Positions 53,707-62,556 of a stretch of DNA of 64,000 nt are shown in pieces (the stretch's first letter is position 1; each line of letters begins with the position of its first letter). This DNA comes from Prorocentrum cordatum (taxonomy: Eukaryota > Sar > Dinophyceae > Prorocentrales > Prorocentraceae): positions 369,001 to 433,000 of the forward strand of contig CAUYUJ010007247.1 of assembly GCA_963575745.1 (NCBI GenBank). The letters are read 5' to 3'. The notes under the pieces are model-generated. The model was not told the origin of the DNA. It searched no databases and saw nothing but the letters and a program-made list of their open reading frames with translations. A program made the position numbers and the translations under genes.

Positions 53707-54662
53707 TTATAAACCAAGGAAACTGAAATGACTGCCAATATCCAGGAGAATGATCAACATACCTTTTATCATAGTTCCACTGTTAGCTGCCAAGGCTAGT
53801 TCGCGGCGTTCCCCGAATAATCCAGGCACCCCAAACAATGTCGCGCCGTGCATGCCTCTGCGGCGCCTCTGCTCCAACGCCCAGTCGCGTCGTGACAAAG
53901 ATGTAGAGACGTTCGTATATCCACGAGCCTCTTCTTCCGTAGTGTGGTTCTTTTCAAAGATCCAGGCTGTAGAATATTCGTCATCTGTGCGTGGGTGTGA
54001 TGCAGAGGTAGTGGGCAGGTCCAGAAACGTATCCTCATCTGCGCGCATGCCCATTTTTTGCCACTTGTACTTACCATAAACACAGTATGCAGCATGTCGC
54101 GTTCGGATATCGCTCTCCTGCCACTGCGCGCGCTCGCAGGGCTCTCTGTCCTGCGCTGATTGCGCGGGCGAATGCCTCGCCCACATGGCATATGCGCGTG
54201 CGGCAACTGAAGCCACTGAGCGCTCCTGTCAGTAGCCCTCTCCATACGCCTCAACCACGTGCCGCCAACTGGCACCGAAGGTGGTGCTGATGTAGCAGGT
54301 GCCCCTGCGTCGTTTGCGGCCTCTGCGACCAGTGGCATAGGCGCATCTACAGCAGGTGCGCCTGCAGGTGTGGTTGCCTCCGTTACTAGCCCCGCGTTGG
54401 TTGGTGATGCAGGTTGCCTCGCTGGCGTCGTCGTCGAGACTGCCGCATTGCCCGTCATCATCGTAGTGGCGCGGTTGAGCGCCTCACGGAGCTCCCTGAG
54501 TTCGCTCGCCCCTCGGAGTATAGCTTCATGACGATTTGGTGACTCCTGATCTCCGGCAAGGGCATAGTGGAACCCGGCAGTAATTAGGCCAGCGCCCCTG
54601 CAGATAGCGCAGGGGGTCTCAGTAGCGGAACCTTCCATGTTCCCATCCGACTGTCTATCCAC
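53707..54662 (-). pseudogene. Element 3 Ala/Pro-rich polyprotein segment
   Basis: The 54662-53796 frame begins near PCAICRGAGLITAGFHYALA (a CxxC), followed by a helix LRGASELRELREALNRATTM and an Ala/Pro/Thr-rich stretch with ARQPA, AGAPA and AGAPA, encoded at 54409-54422, 54352-54365 and 54295-54308. A second frame (54216-53707) covers the following part with KWQKMGMRADEDTFLDLPTT and RRRRGMHGATLFGVPGLFGE. Function unknown; gag-like by position and composition. Confidence 0.45.
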
Positions 54663-54700
54663 AGGAGCACGTGCAACTCGATCCCAGCACTGTGCGTGGA

Positions 54701-55930
54701 CTATGTGAGCCTCCAGACTTTATCGTGGTTCATGAAATGGTCCAGGCATATGGCAAACTTGTTGAAGTCGCCGTCGCTGATGATGGGCGGTGCTGCCAAT
54801 GGCCTGATGCGCGTCTGGCGCTCCAGAGTGGTCTCACCGGCCTCGTATCGAATCGGTGAAACCGTTGGTAGCTGCATTGCTGCAAGCGTGGCTGGACTGA
54901 TCGCATGTGTCCCTGCTGCATTGGAGATAGCAGGTTGCCCCGCGCGGCTGAGCATTCTATTGGCCTGACGCTCCTGGTTTCGACGCTGGCGGGCAGACTG
55001 CATCGCCAGGTTGGCCTGCTGCGCCTCATGTATGGCTCGGATCTCAAGGCGCCCCCCCCCCCCCCCCCACGGTCAATGGCAATGCTAAGCCTGGGGCCTG
55101 TGGCTGCACATCTGGATCCATGGGAGCGGCCAGATATCCATAGTGAGGGATCTGGCCTGGCACACCTGATGCATACCCTGAGCCGCGCGTCAGCTGAGAC
55201 TGGTACAAATCGCCGGCCGTCGCCCGAACATACGGTTTTCGGGCTGTGTTCCCACTCGGGGAGTGCCACTTACGTGGGCGCGATAGTCAGGATAAAGCGG
55301 GTAGTCCACTGGTGCTGCTAATGGACGGTCGGCAGCCGTTGGATCGCATGTCGGATGACTAAAAAATGCTGGCACGTATCCAAACCGATTAGGGTTGTCC
55401 AGTGATGGATTCGAATCCGGAACATACTCCCAAGTCGGCGTCCAGTTGGCGCTAGGGAAGTCAATGCCATCCCTACGCATACTCTGAGCGGCTTCGCGCA
55501 TCTGCCGGTGCATCCATTCTTGCTGACCAGCCAAGCTCTCGGTTCTCTGCGCAGAAAATTGGTCAGGAAAAGCAAGTTGCCCCGCATGTGGACGTGGCGA
55601 TGCAAATGGCGATGTCGCCTGTAAGGCCTGGTAGAACTACGGGTCCAGTCGAATGCTTTGGAGCCTCGCCTGTAGGCTATTTGTGCTCCCAGCACTCTGT
55701 GGAGTACCATGTGGTGTGGTAGCTCTGCCCACTGGAGCAAATGAAGCAGGTTGCCCTGCGAGTACTGGCAGTTGCTGCACATGAGCACGCCAGGGATCGT
55801 TGGCGCACAGCGTGTCGGAGGGCGTGATGCCACTTGAAGTAATACCTGTCACATCCGCGTTCTGAGCCTGCACCCATGATCCATCAGATCCTGCTGCAGG
55901 CACCCCCGCATGATACGCGTCCTGCATCAT
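54701..55930 (-). pseudogene. Element 3 polyprotein, N-terminal gag-like fragments
   Basis: Fragments 55930-55637, 55534-55190 and 55003-54701. They are rich in Gln, Ala, Pro and Asn and contain AGVPA (55896-55909), AGQPA (55746-55759), AGQLA (55572-55585) and AGQPA (54930-54944). Segments such as GQQEWMHRQMREAAQSMRRD and RQRRNQERQANRMLSRAGQP look helical and basic. A 15-C run near 55052 probably causes one of the frame changes. No domain recognised. Confidence 0.45.
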
Positions 55931-56020
55931 GGGCGCCGCTGAGAAATCGACTTCCTGAATGGGAATCGGACCGGGACACTTCGAATTGTAGTGCGTCTTT
56001 GGGATGAACCAATCTTTTAG

Positions 56021-56501
56021 CTATGATGCGTCATTACGATATTCGCATATATTTTCGATAGGAATATTGCCGCCTTGATGCGGCTGATTGCTATCTCGCA
56101 GGTATAAGGGGTTGACCCATATTTGCCCCGAACGATTGCACCAGCAATGATGGTTGGGCAAAATGCCTATCAGCTGGACGATATGGGTCGGAGGAATCCT
56201 GCCGTGACGGCCTGCTGACATAATGATGTCATTTGCTGAGCGCCAAATCGGCGCGTTGTCCCAGCAGGTTATTCAAGCTAACCATGACCAACACATCGGA
56301 ATCAACGCGCAGACCAAAATGGATTCGATTATCACCAGGAAGGCATGGGCAACCATGCACAAACTGTCGGCCCCTCTTCTTGCTGGTGTCATCGGCGCGG
56401 CATGACAATCCGATGCTAAGAATATTCGGGGTATTTCCCCATTGAGTTCCATGAATGAAATAACAGGGTGCACCTGGAATGGTCAAATCCAAAATTCTCA
56501 T
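56021..56501 (-). pseudogene. Second Tpt1/KptA-like domain, in element 3, with a 1-base frameshift
   Basis: The frame from 56501 reads APCYFIHGTQWGNTPNILSI followed by GLSC, then GRQFVHGCPCLPGDN and FGLRVDSDVLVMVSLNNLL. This reproduces the order of the Tpt1/KptA C-terminal lobe: HGT with helix to GL, an H in an R..hVH..P.LPGD block, and G.R followed by a strand. The frame ends at a TGA (56229-56231). In the neighbouring frame the sequence continues NDIIMSAGRHGRIPPTHIVQ, matching the family's late S.N.VILT.G..G.IPP block, so a one-base indel near 56235 splits a real domain. A weak N-terminal relative of the IRAxQGHS block (AMSATDGQS) is in the 56643-57764 frame. Tpt1 uses NAD+ to remove RNA 2'-phosphates; the role in a retroelement is unknown. 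Confidence 0.65.
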
Positions 56502-56642
56502 ATATAGATATATAATGTTTCAGGGCACCTTATCCCAGGGCTGCTGTGTCCGTTACTTGATCGGATGAAGTGCGCGTAGTGCTTCTCGGAGGAGTACTTC
56601 ATCTTCTTGAGCTGCAGCCTGTTCCTCTGCGCTCCAGTGTGA

Positions 56643-57480
56643 TCAACCATGCCAATAAGGTCCAGCACAGCTAAAGCCTGGCACGCCCAGTGTTGAGCTT
56701 GCGGCGTGCAGTCTCCAGGTGCTTGTGATGATAATTCGCATATCCTTCAGCTGGCCAATTGCTGGGCAACTGCGATAACTCTGCCCGTCCGTCGCACTCA
56801 TCGCAAGATGGTACTTCCCGCAGGAATCTGTCCGAAATATGACCTGTATGAAAAGGTGTGTGACGAAGGGCAGTCGTCGGCCACTCTGAAATCTGACGTT
56901 GCTTCTCATAGCTGAACCTTGGCGTTCTGACTTTTCTGATATAAGGATCCCAGTCAGATATCCCCTCTCAGAGTCGAGTGTGAGTGCTGGGTGTTTACGC
57001 AGAATGTTGCGCACTGTCAGGCGCGCGTGCGATGCTGGGCCATGGTGAACGGCAGTGTCCACGATGTCGCGTTGCACCACTTTGCATCGATCAGACCCGT
57101 CATCAATCTGGGGATGATATGCTGGGTTGATCTTCGCGCGATTGGACGTGCGTAACTTGCCCCAGTGCTCTCGGCATTCCACGGGTATCTCCAAAGTGAG
57201 GGCAGGTTGCTCTGATGAGCTCTGAGCAGGTTGCCCCGCGGACCTCTGAACAGGTTGCCCCGCTGGACGTTGAGCTGCCACTAGTGCGGCAGGTGCCGGC
57301 GCGCTCGCCGCCGATATGGCAGCGCCAGCATCTCCTCTGGGCGTCCGTGGAGTTCCTGTCGGTGCACTGATGTCGAAGTCCTGACGTGTCTTTTTCCATG
57401 ATGATGTAGGACTCGACTTTCCTATCTCTGGGAGCCATTCCTGGCGCCTTCGACGAGGTAGCCAGTAGGTTTTCAGTGCC
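56643..57480 (-). pseudogene. Element 3 most upstream polyprotein fragment
   Basis: The frame is open from 57764, but its first ~95 codons are Pro/Ser runs from G-rich DNA; meaningful sequence starts near 57480. It holds RPAGQPVQRSAGQPAQSSSE (three near-identical DNA motifs within 65 bases), then a folded-looking part with VECREHWGKLRTSNRAKINP and ARLTVRNILRKHPALTLDSE, which resembles the N-terminal lobe of Tpt1 (helices before a KHPALTL/LRH.P..IGL-type block). This would place the whole Tpt1-like protein at 57.1-56.0 kb. A stop at 56643 interrupts it. Confidence 0.5.
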
Positions 57481-57499
57481 GCGCCTCGTTGAGGAAGCA

Positions 57500-57745
57500 C
57501 CCCTTGCCCGTCCTTCCAGCGCGGGCAGAGGAGGGGGGGGGGAAGAGCAGGGGAACGGGAGGGAGGGGGAGAAGGAGGAAGAGGGAGAAGAGGAGGAGGC
57601 CAAGAGTCAGGAAGAGGCGAAGAAGGGAGAAGAGGAGGCCAACGGCAGGCTCCAGGGGGGGCGGGGGGGGGGGGTGAAAGGAGGGGGGGGGGGAAGAGGG
57701 GGGAGGAGGAGGGGGGAGAAGGACTATGATGAGCAGGGGGACGGA
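57500..57745. repeat. GGAGG/GGGGGG purine tract
   Basis: Almost pure purine sequence with several G runs of eight or more. A (GT)n tract with GTAT interruptions follows at 57784-57840. Confidence 0.85.
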
Positions 57746-59255
57746 CGGGAGAGGCAGGGGCCATGCATGGCCATCGCGAAGCTGGTGTGTGTGTGTGTAT
57801 GTGTGTATGTGTGCGTATGTGGTGTGTGTATGTGTGCGTATCCTAAGTGCCGTGTGCTATTGGGGCACGCGCCGAATAGCGCGGTTAGACTTCCCTCCCG
57901 ACCGAGCCGAGCCGGGCGCCCCCCCGTCGGGAGGCAGGGGCCCGAGGCGGCGCCGCGGGCGCGGCCCAGGGTTGCGCCTGGGCCAGCGCCCGCGCGAAGA
58001 ACTGACCGCCGCACGGACCTCGCCGCGCATCTTGTCTGCGCGGCCGCCGCTGCCCGCGCGCCCCGCGCTCTGCGCCCTGCCTAGGGCCGAGCCGCAGAAC
58101 TCCGAGCGCCCCGCCAGCATCTGAGTCTCCGGGCCATCGCGCATAGCGCGCCCGTTGCTGCCCCGCGCCACGGCGGCGACCGCAGTCGTGCCCGCCGGGG
58201 GGGCGGCCCCGCCACTGCCCCGCCGCGCGCCCGCGGCGTCTGGCGCCCCGGCCCAGGCCCCGAAATTGACGGCGCCACCCTCGACTGTGCAGGCAGTTGC
58301 AACAACGGGAAAATCGCGCCCCCGTCGCCCCAAGCCGCGGCTGGCCTCGGCTCCGGGGCGCGACGCGCCTGCCGGAGCTCAGCCGACGCCGCCGGCCCAA
58401 TATGGATCGGGTTCTAGCAGCGCCGCCACCGCGAGACAGAGAACCCACCTCGCCACGGCCAGGCTCGAGCGTCGCGGCGAGACGGCCAGACCCGCGGCGG
58501 TCGAAACTGCGGCCGCGGGGGCGCTGGCCTGGCCCCTTCCTCTGCCGCGCGTCCAATCCCCGCTGCCTCGGCCAGGAGGCGCGACGCCCGCCGTCGCGCC
58601 TGGGCCCGAACCAACGCCCGCGCGAGACGCTGACCGCCGCGCCGACCTCACCGCGCATCTAGCCAGCAGGGCCGCCGGCGCCCGCCCGCCTGGGGCCGAG
58701 CCGCAGAGCTACGGGCGCCATGCCGCCGCCTGCGCCTCCAGCACAATGCGCCGTCGAGCCAAGTTCGGACCTTTACCTCCCAGCAGGGCGCGGCGCTCGG
58801 GCCGTCGCCCGGCCCTCGCCTTGACCTGGCGGAGCGTGGCCCGCCCCAATTTCGCCTTGCCTTCGCGGTGACATGCATGCCCGCATAGGGCCCCGTACTC
58901 GGCCGCAGGCCCCTCGTTTCACTGGCCCGATTGCCCGCGCGGCCACGAGCGGCCTGGTTGCGGCGGCGGGGGGCGCCCCGGCGCTCGCGAGCTGCTCAGC
59001 GGTCAAGCCATCGCCCCCTGGCTGCCAGCCAAGGCGTCGCCGACCTGGGCCCTTTCCCCATGCGGGGCGCAAAGAGACGCGGCGTCTCGCCTGCCCGCCG
59101 CCCCGCCCCTTCACTTCAGTCGCTCGGCGCCGCGGGGCGGTCGTTTCGACGCCCCCTGTTCCCCGAGGCGCGCGCCGCCGCCAAACGTGCGATGGGCGAT
59201 GGTGGCCCAGGCTGCCGCAGTAGCCGGCTGTCGACGGGACCCCCGTTTACTTGAC
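57745..59255. other. GC-rich, no supported gene; internal duplication
   Basis: About 75% or more G+C by impression, with long frames on both strands that are composition-driven. A block around CTGACCGCCGCnCnGACCTC and CCGCGCATCT occurs at about 58005 and again at about 58628, showing an old ~620-base tandem duplication. No gene recognised. Confidence 0.55.
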
Positions 59256-59260
59256 CGATC

Positions 59261-59262
59261 TG

Positions 59263-59295
<33 letters not shown>

Positions 59296-59373
59296 TTCTG
59301 TATTTCTCTCTCTCTCTCTCTTTCTTTCTCTCTTTCTCTTTCTCTCTCTCTATGTTTCTCTCTCTCTCTCTCT
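59261..59373. repeat. (TC)n microsatellite
   Basis: TC repeat interrupted by TTTC and TGTATTTC. A G run follows near 59402. Confidence 0.9.
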
Positions 59374-60480
59374 GCCGGCGTGCGCCAAGCAGAGAAGGAG
59401 CTGGGGGGGGGGCGGTTGCCCCCTCTTATTCTGCACGCCCAACACAAGGGGGGATGTCAAGGAGGCGCGGTCGCCCACTCGATCACGAAAGCATAACAGA
59501 TGCAATGCGGAAGGGGAAAGGCGGCGGCGGTAGTAGGAAGGGATCGTCTCCAGCACCACGGTGCTGGTGTCGGAGTAGTGTTGTAGCAGTGGTGTTGGTA
59601 GTGGTCGCGGTTTCAGCAGTAGTGGGAGCACTCGTGAAAGTGAGTGGCGTTGGTGGCAATGGTAGGAGGGGTCGCATCCACCGCCGCGACCATCGCCGCC
59701 ACTCCCTTGACCCAGGAAGGATAGCGGCGGTGGCGGTGAAGTGGTACTGGTCGCGATTGGGGCGGCGGTGGTATCAACAGCGGCAGTAGATGCTCCATCT
59801 CCACCTAATCTTCTCAGTGTCCTTCTAATTTTCCTTTCTGCTGCTCATTCTCCTTCCTTGGTGGAGGAGGTGCTGGTGGCGGTAACAGGGGGCCGCCTCC
59901 ACCGCCGCCGCCATCCTTTTACCCGGAAAGGGCAGCGGTGGCGGCGGTGAAGTAGTATTGGTGGTGATGTACACATGGATTCGCTTTTTTTGTGGCTGAA
60001 AAATGTGTTCGATTGTGGCCGATTGAAACTAGATGCCTTGTGTGTCGGATTACATACCGTTTCTGTTTTGTGGAGGATTGCAAATCATTTCTTGCGTGGC
60101 ATATCACAATTTGATGTTGTTCGTGGCGCCTGACAATTTGCTTATTTCTGTGGCTGTGGCGGATTGCGCGCGGATTATTTTTGCGGCGGGGGGGGGGGCA
60201 CTAGGAATATGTTTTGCGGCTGATTGCACTTTGTTTCTTTTTGTGGCGGGATATAAAATGTGTCTTTTTGGCTGTAGATTACAAGGTTGATTCCGTTAGT
60301 GGCGGATTACACAATGACTCAATGTGTGGGAGGTTACACGTTGTTTCTTGTTGTGGCGGAATAGAAATCATTTCTGGTAGCAAATGACAAAACGACTCCT
60401 TTCCACGGCGGGTTGCAATACCATTCCTGTTGTGGCGGAGTACAACAGCCCCTTCCCCCCCCTCTCCCCCCCCCCCTTCA
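59374..60480. other. Spacer with degenerate GTGGCGGATT repeats
   Basis: First part is GGCGGTGG/GTAGTGGT low-complexity. From about 59985 to 60450 a loose 35-45 base unit with GTGGCGGATT(A/G)CA and TTGTTTCTT recurs about ten times. No gene was seen. Confidence 0.6.
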
Positions 60481-60481
60481 G

Positions 60482-61120
60482 CCTCACCTTGTCTCAGCTT
60501 CGGCCTGCCTCGGCATCATCCTCAGCCTCAGCCTCAGTCTCAGCCTGTCTCGGCCTGAGCCTGCCTCGGCCTCAGCCTCAGCCTCAGCCTGCCTCAGCCT
60601 CAACCTGCCTCAGCCTCAGCCTCAGCCCGTCTCAGCCTCAGCCTGCCTCAGCATCAGCCTCAGCCTCAGCCTGCCTCGGCTTGCATCGGCCTCAGCCTCA
60701 GCCTGCCTCGGCCTCGGCCTCAGCCTCAGCCTGCCTCAGCCTCAGCCTGCATCAGCCTCAGCCTGCATCAGCCTCAGCTGCCCTCAGCCTCAGCCACAGC
60801 CTCAGCCTGCCTCAGCTTCAGCTTCAGCCTGCCTCGGCTTGCCTCAGCCTCAGCCTGCCTCGGCCTCAACCTCAGCCTCAGCCTGCCTCGGCCTCAGCGC
60901 CAGCCTCTCAGCCTCAACCTGCATCAGCCTCGGCCTCAGCCTCAGCCTGCCTCAGCCTCAGTCTCTGCCTGCCTTGGCCTAAGCCTGCCTCAACCTCAGC
61001 CGCCGCCTGCCTCGGCCTCAGCCTGCGCCAGACTCAGCCTCAGCCTGCCTCGGCGCGCCTCAGCCTCAGCCTCAGCCTGCCTCGGCCTCAGCCTGCCTCG
61101 GACTCAGCCTGCCTCAGCCT
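60482..61120. repeat. CCTCAGCCTCAGCCTGCCTCGG minisatellite
   Basis: About 640 bases of hexamer-like units CCTCAG, CCTCGG, CCTGCC and variants. The Ser/Ala/Pro/Gln frames across it are repeat artefacts. Confidence 0.9.
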
Positions 61121-61121
61121 G

Positions 61122-61530
61122 GGCATTCAAAATATGACACAAGACTTATGTTATGGGAAAGATCACAAATGGCCCACACTTGGCTCCGGGCAATCAGAAT
61201 ATGGTACAAGAATAATGTTCTGGGACCACGAAGAACACGAAGTGGCCTACAGCTGGCTCCGGGCATTGAAAATGTGGCCTGGGAATGGTGGTCTGGGAAG
61301 ACGAAGATCACGAAGTGGCCTTCAGTTGGCTCCAGGCATTCAAAATGTGGCCTGTGAGTGGTGTTCTGGGAACGCGAAGAACACGAAGGGGCCTACGATT
61401 GGTTCCAGACATTCAAAATGTGGCCTGGGAATGGTGTTCTGGGAACACGAAGAACACGAAATGGCCTACAGCTGGCCCCCGGCATTCAAAATATGGCCTG
61501 GGAGTTGTGTTCTGGGAGTCTTCGGATCAT
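61122..61530. repeat. 73-base tandem repeat, five and a half copies
   Basis: Units start GGCATTCAAAATATGGCCTG and contain GTGTTCTGGGAACACGAAGA and TGGCCTACAGCTGGCTCC. Later starts at about 61187, 61260, 61333, 61406 and 61479 give a 73-base spacing; the first unit is a few bases shorter. The last unit runs into the sequence just outside the element 2 LTR. Confidence 0.9.
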
Positions 61531-61566
61531 CCCCGGTACCCGCCCAGACCCTCTGGGGAGTCCCTG

Positions 61567-62405
61567 TGTATGGGGTTGGAGTACAAAGGTACAGAAACCC
61601 TGATCCGTTGGTAGAGGATAGGAGGGAAAGATGGATATCTTTTCCTCCTGCGCGATCAAAGGTCTGATCGATGCCAATCCAATACCTGAGCCCAAACGGC
61701 CAAGGGCAGGAGAGTGAGGAATAAGAGTAGATATGAGGGTATTATACGGGTTTTATTTACACACCCCTCCCGAATCCCGCCCGCAAGGGCAGGGCTCGGG
61801 AAAAGGAGGAAAGAACCTGTCACCCTGTATACTCCTTAGCATTAATAGGCAGCTGAACGTAAAATCTGCATCGTTTCAGCTGCGCCCCGACCGCGACAGC
61901 GATGTGCAAAACAAGATGCATAGCACAGCAGCTGGCGTCATCGGGCAAGAAAGGGGAAGATAAAACACCCAGGGCCCCTGTTTCTTCGCCAGGCACGCTT
62001 TGGTGCCCCCTCGGTGCGCCCCCCAAAACGCTTCGGCACTCGAGGGCGGAGAAGAGTGAGGCACGGGTGGGCGGAGCAAGAGGACCTGGGCATTTGGAGG
62101 CAACGTCAGAAGCTGCGGCGTCATAGACGCGGCAGGTGTTGCCACCAGCTTTCAAACTAAAGCTGGACATCATATCGTTCTCAACGAAAAGGTATCTTCA
62201 AAAAGCACCGCATGGAATCAGCAAAGTAATGCGATAAAAAGTCGCGCTGAGAAACACGATCGTGTTAATAAACACGTCTAGTCATCAAAGCAAATGTCGG
62301 GCCCGACGCAAAGTCGTGTTGATGAGCACGAATACTGTATACATAAATTCTGCAATCGGTTACTCCCCTCGGCGATACTACTTAGGAGGTTGCCCCGGGT
62401 TGCAC
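61567..62405 (-). repeat. 3' LTR of element 2
   Basis: Its outer end (61567-61760, plus strand TGTATGGGGTT) matches the element 1 5' LTR remnant, and its inner part (61870-62405) matches the element 1 3' LTR. Together these give an LTR of about 840 bases. The plus-strand left end starts with TG, fitting a CA terminus in element orientation. The inner end near 62405 (GTTGCACA) is less certain. A (TA)n tract follows at 62411-62427. Confidence 0.75.
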
Positions 62406-62556
62406 AAGATATATATATATATATATGAGTAGCCGCTTATCTTGTATAGTGAAGTGGCCAAATAATGTAAGAGTAGTTACTGCTCCAGGCGAACTTTGCA
62501 ACGGTGAAGTTCGAGCCAAATCGAGCAGTGGGCCTTGCGGCCAACTCACCTAGGAA

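Larger units (their letters stand above)
46244..57500 (-). mobile_element. Element 3: second long copia-type retroelement, degenerate
   Basis: Read on the minus strand the recognisable order is: Tpt1-like domain, long low-complexity polyprotein, methyltransferase-like domain, zinc fingers, integrase, reverse transcriptase, RNase H. Integrase before RT is the Ty1/copia order, but the wording of the RT and integrase differs clearly from element 1, so it is a different lineage. No LTRs were identified, and the upstream limit near 57.5 kb is set by the change to G-rich DNA. A single short DNA motif repeated from 57.3 to 50.1 kb ties the upstream part together. Numerous frame changes indicate decay. 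Confidence 0.7.

Noticed and set aside
57857-59223. Ala/Pro/Arg-rich frames up to 257 codons on both strands
   Set aside because: Extreme GC content leaves all frames open; no motif or start context distinguishes any one.
60384-61667. 427-codon Ser/Ala/Pro/Gln-rich frame
   Set aside because: Translation of the CCTCAG minisatellite and 73-base repeat.
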